A DNA stretch of 64,000 nucleotides from Pseudomonas anuradhapurensis (GCF_014269225.2 NZ_CP077097.1:1122001-1186000), one strand, 5' to 3'. Positions 15,138 to 24,466 are shown, numbered from the stretch's first letter. Notes: generated by a model from the letters alone, not told the origin. A program made the numbers and translations.

Positions 15138-17897
15138 ATGAACGCCGTAGAAATCGAACAAGCCATCACCGACCTAGCCAGCCAGCCCTTTGATCGTGTC
15201 GAGTTCCCTTATGCCTTCCTGCAGGCCTTCGGTAACAAGGAAACCACCCTCAAGCGCCTGCGTTCGGGAGCAACCAACAAGTCCGATCTGGGCGGCGTGT
15301 TGCAAACCAGTAATATCCATCTGGCGGTGTGTGAGCCCGGCAAGGTCACTGAGACGCTGGCGGCGCTCAAAGCTAGCCCTGCTACTGCGCGCGCCAAGGC
15401 CAAGTACGTACTCGCCACCGATGGTGAAACGCTGGAGGCCGAAGAGCTGGAAAGCGGTGAGACGGTTGCCTGTGACTATCCACAGTTCCCCGACCACTTT
15501 GGCTTTTTCCTGCCATTGGCAGGCATTTCCACGGTCAAGCAGATCCGCGAAAACTCTTTTGACATTCGGGCCACCAGCCGCCTGAACCGGCTCTATGTGG
15601 AGCTGCTCAAGGACAACCCGATTTGGGGCACCGCCGACCGCCGTCATGAAATGAACCACTTCATGGCGCGACTGATCTTCTGCTTCTTCGCTGAAGACAC
15701 CGACATTTTCAACGGCACTGGCCTGTTCACTGACACCCTTACGCAGATGAGCGACCGTGATGCGAGCAATCTGCATGAAGTGATGGGCGAGATCTTCCGC
15801 GCCATGAACACGCCGATTGCGCAGCGTGCCTCGGCTAACCTACCGCGCTGGGCGGATGGTTTCCCCTACGTCAACGGCGGTCTGTTCTCTGGCGAGCCGG
15901 ACGTGCCGCGTTTTTCACGGATTGCCCGTAGTTACCTGCTACATATCGGCGCACTGGATTGGAAGCAGATCAACCCTGATATCTTCGGCTCCATGATCCA
16001 AGCCGTGGCGGACGATGAGGAGCGCGGTGCCCTGGGCATGCACTACACCAGCGTGCCCAATATTCTCAAGGTACTGAACCCGCTGTTTCTCGATGAGCTG
16101 CGCGCCAAGCTTGAAGAGGCCAGCGACAACCCGCGCATGTTGATCAATCTACGCAAGCGCCTGGCACGCATTCGTGTATTTGACCCGGCCTGCGGCTCCG
16201 GAAATTTTCTGGTTATTGCCTACAAGCAGTTGCGTGAGATTGAAAACACCATCAATGAACGCCGCGGTGAAACGGGACGCAAAAGTGATATTCCCCTAAC
16301 CAATTTTCGGGGCATCGAGCTGCGGGATTTTTCTGCCGAAGTTGCTCGCTTGGCATTGATCATTGCCGAGTATCAATGCGACGTGCTGTATCGGGGTCAA
16401 AAGGAGGCTCTTCTGGAATTTTTGCCTCTAAGCAACCAGAACTGGATTACTTGCGGAAATGCCTTGCGACTAGACTGGTTAGGTATCTGCCCGCCCACTG
16501 GCACCAGCGTAAAGCTTGCTGCTGACGACCTATTTGAAACTCCGCTTATGCAAGCGCAGATTGATTTTGAAAATGAGGGCGGAGAGACGTATATCTGCGG
16601 AAATCCGCCCTATAAAGGCAGCCAGACGCAGACTAGCGAGCAAAAGGCGGACTTAGCTGCTGTCTTCGACCCATACGGAATATCACCCAAGCAGATCGAC
16701 TATGTCGGTGGCTGGTTTATGAAGGCTGCGGCTTTTGCGCAAAAGACACATGCAGAGTCGGCATTTGTTAGCACCAACTCCGTATGTCAAGGCCGTATCG
16801 TTCCTATTCTATGGCCAGCGCTTTTTAGCTTGGGCTCTATCATTCGATTTGCTCACACATCCTTCAAGTGGGCGAATCTGGCCAGCCACAATGCTGGTGT
16901 TATGGTCGCCATTGTTGGCTTGACAACAGATGCAAGAAAAAAACGGCTTCTCTATGACCTTGGGCGGGATGGCGAAACCTCTTATAGAGAAGCAGAGAAC
17001 ATTACCCCATACCTCACCGTTGGTGAGAGTCTAGTGGTCGAAGGTCGGCGTGAGAGCGTTTCCGGGCTGCCGTCCATGTCGTTCGGAAATATGCCTGTAG
17101 ATGGCGGGAACCTTCTTTTTTCGGCAAGTGATTTGGCTTCACTTTGTCTGCGTAAGCAAGAAGAAGATGTTTTCATTCGACGAATCTACGGTTCTGCAGA
17201 GTTCATTCGCGGGGTTGTCCGGAAGTGCCTGTGGATTACTGACGAAAATCTGTCACGCGCACTGTCGATAGATTCAATTCGCTCTCGAGTTGATGGCGTC
17301 CGACAGATGCGGTTAAAGAGCAAAGACGCGGGCACAAAGGAAATGGCATCGCGCGCGCATCAGTTTCGCGAGATGTATTGCGCCAAGAAACATACGCTGA
17401 TTCTCCCCGGTGTTTCTTCGGAGGGGCGTGAGTACTTGCCTGTAGGTCTTATCGATAACCAATCCGTTGTTACAAACCTTGCCTTCGCTCTGTATGACGC
17501 CCCCCTCTGGAACTTGGCCCTGATCGCTTCACGCCTGCATCTGGTTTGGATTGCCACAGTTTGCGGCAAGCTCAAAACCGACTTCCGTTATTCCAACACT
17601 TTGGGCTGGAATACCTTCCCTGTACCTCCTCTGACCGAGAAGAACAAAACCGATCTCACCCGTTGTGCCGAAGACATCCTTCTGGCTCGCGAAGCTCATT
17701 TTCCGGCCACCATTGCTGATCTCTACGACCCAGAGTCCATGCCGGACAATCTGCGTGCAGCCCATGAGCGCAACGACGAAGTGCTGGAGCGCATCTATAT
17801 CGGTCGCCGCTTCAAGAATGACACCGAGCGTCTGGAAAAACTGTTCGAGCTGTATACCAAAATGACGGCTAACCAGAAGCCGCGGAAGGCCAAGTGA
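15138..17897 (+). CDS. MmeI-like adenine DNA methyltransferase of a three-gene defence block
   Basis: 919 aa. An N-terminal region (1-330) includes YVLATDGETLEAEELE and LIFCFFAEDTDIF, both echoing the nuclease and helical-spacer regions of MmeI-type restriction-modification proteins, but I see no D...ExK catalytic set, so that nuclease seems lost. The methyltransferase core follows: motif I VFDPACGSGNF (347-357) for S-adenosylmethionine and NPPY (489-492), the N6-adenine signature. The last 250 residues would be target recognition. It is followed by a helicase and a GIY-YIG nuclease on the same strand, so it probably marks self DNA while the partners attack unmodified DNA. Known relatives are DISARM DrmMI and PglX; this set matches neither operon. 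Confidence 0.8.
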   Translation: MNAVEIEQAITDLASQPFDRVEFPYAFLQAFGNKETTLKRLRSGATNKSDLGGVLQTSNIHLAVCEPGKVTETLAALKASPATARAKAKYVLATDGETLEAEELESGETVACDYPQFPDHFGFFLPLAGISTVKQIRENSFDIRATSRLNRLYVELLKDNPIWGTADRRHEMNHFMARLIFCFFAEDTDIFNGTGLFTDTLTQMSDRDASNLHEVMGEIFRAMNTPIAQRASANLPRWADGFPYVNGGLFSGEPDVPRFSRIARSYLLHIGALDWKQINPDIFGSMIQAVADDEERGALGMHYTSVPNILKVLNPLFLDELRAKLEEASDNPRMLINLRKRLARIRVFDPACGSGNFLVIAYKQLREIENTINERRGETGRKSDIPLTNFRGIELRDFSAEVARLALIIAEYQCDVLYRGQKEALLEFLPLSNQNWITCGNALRLDWLGICPPTGTSVKLAADDLFETPLMQAQIDFENEGGETYICGNPPYKGSQTQTSEQKADLAAVFDPYGISPKQIDYVGGWFMKAAAFAQKTHAESAFVSTNSVCQGRIVPILWPALFSLGSIIRFAHTSFKWANLASHNAGVMVAIVGLTTDARKKRLLYDLGRDGETSYREAENITPYLTVGESLVVEGRRESVSGLPSMSFGNMPVDGGNLLFSASDLASLCLRKQEEDVFIRRIYGSAEFIRGVVRKCLWITDENLSRALSIDSIRSRVDGVRQMRLKSKDAGTKEMASRAHQFREMYCAKKHTLILPGVSSEGREYLPVGLIDNQSVVTNLAFALYDAPLWNLALIASRLHLVWIATVCGKLKTDFRYSNTLGWNTFPVPPLTEKNKTDLTRCAEDILLAREAHFPATIADLYDPESMPDNLRAAHERNDEVLERIYIGRRFKNDTERLEKLFELYTKMTANQKPRKAK

Positions 17898-17955
17898 TGT
17901 ATGACCTTATCCCTATTGAACACGCGGGCATGAAGCCCTGAATGGAAGCGTAGCC

Positions 17956-20022
17956 ATGACCCAAACCGTTCCTTCCGTTTCCGTCTCCTATGCCCAAAAC
18001 GGATGTTCTACCAAAGCCAACGAGCTTGGCATGCGTCCTATGCAGGAGCGCGTCTTCGAGCGACGTGGTGAGCAGTACCTGCTGATCAAGTCGCCGCCTG
18101 CATCCGGTAAAAGCCGGGCATTGATGTTCATTGCTCTGGACAAGCTGGCGCACCAGCACATCAAGCAGGCCATCATTGTGGTGCCGGAAAAGTCCATTGG
18201 TTCGAGCTTTCACGATGAACCACTCAGCCGCCATGGTTTCTGGGCCGACTGGCATGTGGAGCCACGATGGAATCTGTGTGATGCCCCAGGCACCGACGAT
18301 GGCGGTAAGGTAAATGCGGTAGGCGCGTTCCTGGAAAGCAGTGACCAGGTGCTGGTTTGTACCCACGCCACCTTCCGTTTTGCAGTGGAAAAATTCGGGG
18401 TGGCGGCGTTCGATGACCGCTTGATCGCCGTGGACGAGTTCCACCATGTTTCTGCCAACCCGGAGAACAGGTTGGGCACGTATCTGGGCGAACTGATCGC
18501 TCGCGACAAGGTACATATCGTGGCGATGACCGGCTCTTATTTCCGGGGCGATGCCGAAGCTGTGCTGTCACCCGCTGACGAAGCCCGCTTCGATACTGTG
18601 ACATACACCTACTATGAGCAGCTCAACGGCTACGAGCACCTGAAGAAGCTGGACATTGGTTACTACTTCTACTCTGGGGCTTACTCCGACGACATCCTCA
18701 AGGTGCTCGACCCGAACGAAAAGACTATCCTCCACATACCCAACGTGAACTCCCGTGAGAGCACCAAGGACAAGATCCGCGAGGTTGAGCACATCATCGA
18801 GGAGCTGGGCGAGTGGCAAGGCACCGATCCGGTAACGGGCTTCCAGCTGGTGAAAAACGCCAATGGGCGCGTGCTGCGTATTGCCGACCTAGTGGATGAC
18901 GACCCGGCCAAACGTGATAAAGTCTCGGCTGCCTTGAAGGATCCGGCTCAGAAGAACAACCGCGATCATGTCGACATCATCATTGCGTTGGGCATGGCCA
19001 AAGAAGGCTTTGACTGGATCTGGTGTGAGCACGCCCTCACAGTCGGCTACCGCTCCAGCCTTACCGAAATCGTGCAGATCATCGGGCGGGCGACACGCGA
19101 TGCACCTGGCAAGGCACGGGCACGCTTCACCAACCTCATCGCCGAGCCGGATGCCAGTGAGAAGGTGGTGGCCGAGGCCGTAAACGATACGCTCAAGGCG
19201 ATTGCCGCCAGCCTACTGATGGAGCAGGTGCTGGCACCGCGCTTCGAGTTCAAGCCGAAAACTCCCACCAGTGGACCGCAGGAAGGCTTTGACTACGGGT
19301 ATTCGGGTTATCAACCCGATAAGTGCAACGTAGGCTTCAACCACGAAACCGGTCATCTGCAGATCGAGATAAAAGGGCTAACCGAGCCCAAGAGCCCTGA
19401 AGCCAACCGTATCTGCCAGGAAGACCTAAACGAGGTCATTGCCAGCTTCGTACAGGACAAGATCAACATCGAGCGCGGTCTGTTCGATGAGGAGCTGGTT
19501 CCCGAAGAGCTCACCCAACTGCGCATGGGCAAGATCATCCGCGACAAGTATCCCGAGCTGGACGCCGAGGATCAGGAAGCCGTTCGTCAACACGCCATTG
19601 CGGCACTGAATTTGACTCAGCAAGCCAAACAGCTAGTGCTGGGTGATGACCTGCAAGGTGCGCTCGCCGGGACGAATGGAGCCCCCAGCACAGCTCTGAT
19701 TGATGGCGTGCGCAAGTTTGCGATGGATGTGCGCGAACTGGATATCGACTTGATCGACAGGATCAACCCGTTCAGCGAGGCATACGCCATTCTGGCCAAG
19801 ACCATGAGCGAGGGGAGCCTCAAGCAGGTTGCGGCAGTGATTGGCGCCAAACGCACCCGCCTGACGCCTGAAGAGGCCAAAGATCTCGCTGTGCGGGCTG
19901 TAAAATTCAAGAAAGATCATGGCCGGGTGCCTTCCCTGACTGCTCAAGACCCTTGGGAGCGGAGTATGGCGGAAGGTGCTGCAGCCTTTATGCGTTTCAA
20001 GAAAGAGGGCCGTTATGGCTAA
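17956..20022 (+). CDS. SF2 DEAD/DEAH-type helicase of the defence block
   Basis: 688 aa. Walker A is SPPASGKS (46-53), motif II is DEFHH (from Asp160), motif V GMAKEGFDW, and motif VI QIIGRATR (374-381): a complete superfamily 2 translocase of the type used in restriction systems. The last 250 residues are not a domain I know. It starts 58 bp after the methyltransferase, with GGAAG before the ATG, and its last 8 bp overlap the next gene, so the three are one operon. Likely role: ATP-driven DNA translocation or unwinding that feeds the nuclease. This is inferred from the domains. Confidence 0.85.
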   Translation: MTQTVPSVSVSYAQNGCSTKANELGMRPMQERVFERRGEQYLLIKSPPASGKSRALMFIALDKLAHQHIKQAIIVVPEKSIGSSFHDEPLSRHGFWADWHVEPRWNLCDAPGTDDGGKVNAVGAFLESSDQVLVCTHATFRFAVEKFGVAAFDDRLIAVDEFHHVSANPENRLGTYLGELIARDKVHIVAMTGSYFRGDAEAVLSPADEARFDTVTYTYYEQLNGYEHLKKLDIGYYFYSGAYSDDILKVLDPNEKTILHIPNVNSRESTKDKIREVEHIIEELGEWQGTDPVTGFQLVKNANGRVLRIADLVDDDPAKRDKVSAALKDPAQKNNRDHVDIIIALGMAKEGFDWIWCEHALTVGYRSSLTEIVQIIGRATRDAPGKARARFTNLIAEPDASEKVVAEAVNDTLKAIAASLLMEQVLAPRFEFKPKTPTSGPQEGFDYGYSGYQPDKCNVGFNHETGHLQIEIKGLTEPKSPEANRICQEDLNEVIASFVQDKINIERGLFDEELVPEELTQLRMGKIIRDKYPELDAEDQEAVRQHAIAALNLTQQAKQLVLGDDLQGALAGTNGAPSTALIDGVRKFAMDVRELDIDLIDRINPFSEAYAILAKTMSEGSLKQVAAVIGAKRTRLTPEEAKDLAVRAVKFKKDHGRVPSLTAQDPWERSMAEGAAAFMRFKKEGRYG

Positions 20023-21199
20023 CGAATTTGATCTGGATGAGCTGGAAGCGGAGCTTTCCGATTTCGCCACTTCAGACAAGAAGGCTGGGCGTACTCCTCG
20101 CGAGGAGCGCATCGTTGCCGGCTTCGAGGATATTCAACGCTTTGTTGAGGGGCACGGCCACCCGCCGTGCCACGGCGACGATAAAGACATCTTCGAGCGC
20201 CTGTATGCCGTGCGCTTGGATCGTCTGCGCGAGCAGGAAGAGTGCCGCACCCTGCTAATACCACTCGATCATCAGGGCCTATTCAATGGGCTTGAGCTGC
20301 GGGAGCCGCAAGGCGTCTACACCATGACGGACGATGAGCTATTGGCGGAACTGGCAGGCGATGACGATGGTTCGGACATTCAGAACCTCCGTCATGTTCG
20401 CAGCAATGCCGAAAAGCGTGAGGCCGAGGAGATTGCGCAACGCGAGCGTTGTGAAGACTTTGAGCGGTTCCAGCCGTTGTTTGAGCAAGTGCAGCGCGAG
20501 CTGCAATTGGGCATTCGAGTTACCCGCACCTTCATCCGTGATGCGAGCATCGAGGAAGGTCAGTTCTTCATTCTTGGTGGGCAGACGGTTTATGTCGCTG
20601 AGATTGGTGAGACCATTAAGGCACCGAATGGTGAAAGCGATGCCCGGCTTAGGGTGATTTACTCCAACGGAACCGAGAGCAACCTACTGCGAAGATCCTT
20701 GCAGCGTGCGCTCTATAAGGACGATGCCGGCCGTCGTATTACCGATGCAGATGCTGGCCCGTTGTTTGGTGAGACACTGGAGTCTGACGACATCGAGAGT
20801 GGCACCATTTACGTGCTGCGCAGCCACTCAACGCATCCCTTCGTAGCCGAGCATCGGGAGCTGATCCACAAGATCGGGGTCACCGGCGGCAAGGTGGAGA
20901 CACGCATCGCCGGGGCTGACAAGGACGCCACCTATCTGCTGGCAGACGTTGAGGTTGTGGCTACCTACAAGCTGCACAACATCAATCGCACTCGGATGGA
21001 AAATCTGTTCCACCGGCTGTTCAGCTCTGCCCAAGTCGATCTAACGATTGCTGACCGCTTTGGTAATCCGGTAAAGCCTAGAGAATGGTTCCTGGTGCCG
21101 CTCCATGTGATTGATGAGGCAGTGGAGCGAATTCGGGATGGCTCTATCACCGAGGTAACCTACGATCCACGGACTGCGCGTCTTGCTCAGCTAAATTGA
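20015..21199 (+). CDS. GIY-YIG (T5orf172-type) nuclease of the defence block
   Basis: 394 aa from ATG 20015, which overlaps the helicase stop by 8 bp and has GAGGG five bases upstream; a longer frame from 19976 lacks such a site. The N-terminal 250 residues are acidic and unrecognised. The C-terminal domain shows the split GIY-YIG pattern of the T5orf172/MUG113 group: IYVL (265-268), KIGVT (286-290), an Arg about ten residues later (VETRIAGA) and a helix with the catalytic-type Glu in RMENLFHRLF (about 329). It is the only clear nuclease in this operon and so the probable effector. Confidence 0.82.
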   Translation: MANEFDLDELEAELSDFATSDKKAGRTPREERIVAGFEDIQRFVEGHGHPPCHGDDKDIFERLYAVRLDRLREQEECRTLLIPLDHQGLFNGLELREPQGVYTMTDDELLAELAGDDDGSDIQNLRHVRSNAEKREAEEIAQRERCEDFERFQPLFEQVQRELQLGIRVTRTFIRDASIEEGQFFILGGQTVYVAEIGETIKAPNGESDARLRVIYSNGTESNLLRRSLQRALYKDDAGRRITDADAGPLFGETLESDDIESGTIYVLRSHSTHPFVAEHRELIHKIGVTGGKVETRIAGADKDATYLLADVEVVATYKLHNINRTRMENLFHRLFSSAQVDLTIADRFGNPVKPREWFLVPLHVIDEAVERIRDGSITEVTYDPRTARLAQLN

Positions 21200-21230
21200 T
21201 CAGTAAGGGGTTGGGCAACCGGAGGTAGTG

Positions 21231-21461
21231 ATGAGAGACCGCAGTAAGGATGAGGCGATGGTAGAGGTTTTCCAGGCTGATCCGTCATACGCGATGGAGT
21301 TGCTGGCCGAGGTTGTCCGTGATGGTGATACGGATGAGTTGGCAATCCTGGAGCGGCAGCTATCGGCTGCCTTTGCTGCGGGTAGCCCGAACCCCGTGTC
21401 TTGGCCGGCTTTTTGGCCCCGAATGGTATTTTTCATGGTCTTACTTTTAGGTTCGGCCTGA
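21231..21461 (+). pseudogene. Truncated antitoxin/HTH-type regulator
   Basis: 76 aa from ATG 21231, with GGAGG five bases upstream. The first 48 residues (RDRSKDEAMVEVFQADPSYA...) match the start of a common family of addiction-module antidote/HTH regulators of about 100 aa. After LSAAFA the sequence changes to an unrelated hydrophobic end (WPRMVFFMVLLLGSA), and the DNA-binding half is missing. It is the last gene before attR and looks like a regulator cut by an earlier recombination, or one that has gained a membrane tail. Confidence 0.5.
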
Positions 21462-21502
21462 GCGGGCTGATTTATAAGGCCTGAATGGCGCAATTGATAA
21501 TA

Positions 21503-21520
21503 GAGTGGGAATGATCCCGC
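21503..21520 (+). repeat. Right attachment site of the island (attR)
   Basis: Exact copy of the 18 bases at the end of guaA, GAGTGGGAATGATCCCGC. Rejoining the two copies would put the guaA stop 17 bp before the strong terminator at 21537-21563, restoring a normal gene end. Confidence 0.88.
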
Positions 21521-21536
21521 CTCGCGGTTGAACGAA

Positions 21537-21563
21537 ACGGGCCTGCATTGCAGGCCCGTTTTG
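21537..21563 (+). terminator. Native guaA terminator, now displaced
   Basis: Perfect 11-bp arms ACGGGCCTGCA / TGCAGGCCCGT followed by TTTGTTTT. It belongs next to guaA once the island is removed. It can also stop transcription coming out of the island towards the AraC gene on the other strand. Confidence 0.8.
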
Positions 21564-21578
21564 TTTTATCCGGCAAAC

Positions 21579-22523
21579 CTACTCGGCCCCGGGCGGATGC
21601 CCGAAATACGCCTTGTAGGCATGGCAGAAGTTAGCCGGGTTGGCGTAGCCGACGTGATAGGCAATTTGCGAAACCTGCCAGCGACGTTCCAGCAGCAGGG
21701 CACGGGCCAGTTCCAGGCGCTGTTGCCGCACGTATTGCAGGATCGAGCGGCCAAATTCCTGGCTGAATGCGCGGCGCAAGGTGGTCTCGCTCACGCCCAG
21801 CTGGCGGGCCAGGGTTGCAGCCGTCGGTGCGGCGCTCAGGTTGGCATCGAGCTGGCGGCGCGCTTCGATGGCCAGGTCGCGCCAACCCCGGTCCCGGGTT
21901 TTTCCGCTGAACCGGTGGCCGATGAGCTGGTTGGCCAGCTCCAGCACGATGGCCAGGCTCAAGCTTTCGCAATGCAGGCGCCGGAGCCCGCCGGTGTAGG
22001 GCGACAGATACAGCTGCTGGAACAGGCGACTGACCGTTGGCCACTGCGGCAACTGGTCGAAACGCATGCCATCCGCGGACAGCGCCAGCAATGGCTTGAG
22101 CTGCAGGTCGTCGCGGACCAGTTCGACCAGGTAATCACCAGCAAGACGGACCCCGGCCATGCGGGCGTGGCTGTTGGCGGGTAACTGGTCCTGCGCTTCC
22201 AGGCTTTCACCCAGGCCCAGCATGTGCAACCGGCCAGGGGCATAGCTGTTGAGCTGGCCGTCGATCTTGTGCTGCCACGCGCCGTCGAAAACCTGCACGA
22301 AACACAGGCTTTGTGGCAGCACCTTGTCGATCCTCAGCGGTTCGGGGAACTGCAGGTTGCAGTCGAAGTACTGCAACCCGCCATGCACCGTCTGCGCCTG
22401 ATAATGGCCGGTCGCGCTGCCCATCACCCGCGCGCTGCGTGCATCCAGCACCCCGGCCTCGGCAAGTGAGCCGGGGCTGTCGAAGGAAAAGGCGGTGTCG
22501 AGGTAAGGGCTGTTCGATCGCAT
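21579..22523 (-). CDS. AraC-family transcriptional regulator
   Basis: 314 aa. The C-terminal 100 residues carry the two AraC helix-turn-helix motifs (ATLARQLGVSETTLRRAFSQE and VSQIAYHVGYANPANFCHAYK). The N-terminal half is a divergent effector domain without a recognisable ligand. It is transcribed away from the 22700-25982 operon, so it may control that operon, but no operator was identified. It is the first chromosomal gene to the right of the island and normally sits next to guaA. Confidence 0.9.
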   Translation of the reverse strand: MRSNSPYLDTAFSFDSPGSLAEAGVLDARSARVMGSATGHYQAQTVHGGLQYFDCNLQFPEPLRIDKVLPQSLCFVQVFDGAWQHKIDGQLNSYAPGRLHMLGLGESLEAQDQLPANSHARMAGVRLAGDYLVELVRDDLQLKPLLALSADGMRFDQLPQWPTVSRLFQQLYLSPYTGGLRRLHCESLSLAIVLELANQLIGHRFSGKTRDRGWRDLAIEARRQLDANLSAAPTAATLARQLGVSETTLRRAFSQEFGRSILQYVRQQRLELARALLLERRWQVSQIAYHVGYANPANFCHAYKAYFGHPPGAE

Positions 22524-22699
22524 GTGCGCTTCGCATCCTTGGCTGAGGGCGGCATGGCCGCAAATGGTAACGCGTGCACATATTCAGCGACAGCCATTGT
22601 GCGCAAGGCGTTGTCTGTTGTGCGAACCGGTCAGCGGGGTTGGCAGCGCGGACAAGGCTTATTTCAATGTGCGTTTGTTCCAATTCAGGATGAAAAGAC

Positions 22700-23146
22700 A
22701 TGCTCGCTTATCGCAAATTCGCAGCCCTGCTGGTGGCTTCGCTCACCCTGTGGCTGGGCCAGGCTCACGCTGAACAACGGCCGCAAGTGGCCGACCAGGT
22801 AGTGGCTTACACGAGCACGCAAGGGGCCAAGGTATGGACGCTGCGCATTGGTGAACGCGCCGCCAACGAGGCGCTGGTACAGGTTGAAGGCGTCGACCAC
22901 GACTGGAACATGCGCATTCAGAAAATGCAGGTGGAGAAGACCAGCCGGGATACCCGTTATTCCACCACCGTGGATGGCAAGAAATTCGTCGTGCTGATCG
23001 TCCAGGGCAGCTGGGGTGGCGAACTCTACCTGCCGGGCGAGGCGCAAGCGCTGCAAGTCGGCTATTCGCAAGAGCTGTCGCAGCAGGGTAATGCGCAGGC
23101 ATTCCTTACCGATTACCTGGCGGCACAGAACCAGGAGGGGCAATGA
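22700..23146 (+). CDS. Secreted/periplasmic protein of unknown function
   Basis: 148 aa with a clear signal peptide (YRKFAALLVASLTLWLGQAHA, cleavage after AHA). The mature part is small and beta-rich by eye, with no known motif. Its stop overlaps the next ATG (ATGA), making it the first gene of a tightly packed four-gene unit with two membrane proteins and an M48 peptidase. Confidence 0.75.
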   Translation: MLAYRKFAALLVASLTLWLGQAHAEQRPQVADQVVAYTSTQGAKVWTLRIGERAANEALVQVEGVDHDWNMRIQKMQVEKTSRDTRYSTTVDGKKFVVLIVQGSWGGELYLPGEAQALQVGYSQELSQQGNAQAFLTDYLAAQNQEGQ

Positions 23147-23808
23147 CCATGGGCGAATTCACCGACCCGATGTCTGACCTGTCCGGTTCGCTCGGCCAGG
23201 ACTACGAGCATAGCCGTGCCGCCCAGCGCGACCGGGTGATCGCCGAGCTCAAGCAAGTGATCGAGCGCGTGCCCGAGCAGAGCGAGTTCACCAACTCCCG
23301 ACGTTACCGGGTGTGGGGGCCGATACTGTTGCTGGGGGCCCTGATTATCACGGCCGTCACCTTCAACCCAGAGCGCTTGGGGGCGGTGGCAGCGGGGGTC
23401 TTCATCACCCTGATTGCTGCAGCGGTAACCTGGCAACACCGCAATGCCGGCACCCAGGTATTCATGCGCCTGACCCGCCGGCAGTTGTTCGTCGATACGC
23501 TGGATGCGCCGGTAGACCTGGCGGAAGTGGAAGATGTTTCGGTCAAGGATGAAGGGCTGGTCACGGTGCAGACGCTGGAGATGAGCAGCGAAGCCGCCCT
23601 GCCGAAGCATCATGTGGTGAAACTGCAGTTCTTCGGCAACCAGGCCATGGTGCTGAAAAAACCGCGCCCGCAGATCCGCATCATGTCCGCAGGCCTGGCC
23701 AGCAACGGGCGCAAGCTGGACAACGAGGAAGTGCTTGCGGTGCTGGCGGCCTATCGCGATGCGGCACATGCACAACGGCAACTGGAGCTGCTGCAGGCTG
23801 ATGGATAA
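23143..23808 (+). CDS. Membrane protein, unknown (operon with M48 peptidase)
   Basis: 221 aa. A polar N-terminus of about 55 residues is followed by two adjacent membrane segments (GPILLLGALIITAVTF and LGAVAAGVFITLIAAAVTW), then a soluble domain of about 130 residues. It overlaps both neighbours by 4-8 bp, indicating coupled translation. The family is not recognised. Confidence 0.75.
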   Translation: MTMGEFTDPMSDLSGSLGQDYEHSRAAQRDRVIAELKQVIERVPEQSEFTNSRRYRVWGPILLLGALIITAVTFNPERLGAVAAGVFITLIAAAVTWQHRNAGTQVFMRLTRRQLFVDTLDAPVDLAEVEDVSVKDEGLVTVQTLEMSSEAALPKHHVVKLQFFGNQAMVLKKPRPQIRIMSAGLASNGRKLDNEEVLAVLAAYRDAAHAQRQLELLQADG

Positions 23809-24466
23809 CGACGAACGCGAAGCTCACCTGACGTACCTGCAGGCGCAGGCCGACGGCCCCACCGACAGCTTCGAACTGCTGGAACACTCGCTCGGCAAGG
23901 CGCTGGCCTGCGCCGTGATTGGCCTGTTGCTCGGCGGACTGGGGGCCTGGCTGGTCGCCCTGGCGGTGCAGTTCAGTGCCAATGCCAGCCGCGGTGCCAT
24001 CTGGCTGCTGGCTGGTTTCGGCCTCGCCTTGGTCGGTGCCGGGGTGGCGGCGCTGGCCTGCGCCGCCGTGCTCTACCGCCGGCACGGCAAGCGGGTGCTG
24101 AGCGTGACGCCCGATACGCTGTGCTTTGCCAACGCACAGGCACCGACACCCCTGCATGACTTTGACGGCTTCGAGGTCGAGCAGGGTTATTTCACCACCC
24201 GGCTGATCTTTACCGTGTCGGCGTTCAGCCACGCGCCCGCCCTGGCGCCGGCCTGTTTCAAGGCATTGGCCTCGCCTGACGCGGTGGCCATCGCGGGCGG
24301 CTTGCGGGTCAGGCTGTGGTTGTGCACGCCCGTGGTGGGCGGGCGCCGCCTGAGCCTGCAGGAACTGGTGGATCTGCTTTATGCCTATGTGCAGGCGGCC
24401 CAGGCCAGGCGGAGCTTGGCGCAGCTGTTTCCGGGCGTGGCGCGCCTGGGCGAAACGGCCAGATGA
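23801..24466 (+). CDS. Membrane protein, unknown (paralogous in layout to its neighbour)
   Basis: 221 aa from ATG 23801, overlapping the previous gene by 8 bp. It again has an N-terminal polar part, two membrane segments (ACAVIGLLLGGLGAWLVALA and IWLLAGFGLALVGAGVAALA) and a soluble tail, the same plan and length as the preceding protein. The two may be distant duplicates. Function unknown. Confidence 0.75.
   Translation: MDNDEREAHLTYLQAQADGPTDSFELLEHSLGKALACAVIGLLLGGLGAWLVALAVQFSANASRGAIWLLAGFGLALVGAGVAALACAAVLYRRHGKRVLSVTPDTLCFANAQAPTPLHDFDGFEVEQGYFTTRLIFTVSAFSHAPALAPACFKALASPDAVAIAGGLRVRLWLCTPVVGGRRLSLQELVDLLYAYVQAAQARRSLAQLFPGVARLGETAR

Larger units (their letters stand above)
1820..21520. 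mobile_element. Integrative mobilizable element with defence cargo in guaA
   Basis: The element is bounded by 18-bp direct repeats, starts with a P4-type integrase and contains an AlpA regulator, a primase-like replication gene, trb genes, a TraJ-like protein, an oriT-like region and two defence-type gene groups. Its codon use is patchy: 3582-6072 is clearly AT-rich and 8313-14146 is mixed, unlike the very GC-rich flanks. No relaxase and no VirB4/VirD4 ATPase were found, so it cannot build its own transfer machine and would need help from another conjugative element. The length (19,683 bp from repeat to repeat) is read directly from the sequence; the ability to move is inferred. Confidence 0.85.

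Noticed and set aside
23143..24466. Toxin-immunity reading of the two membrane proteins
   Set aside because: No toxin domain or secretion marker; only the shared layout was noticed.
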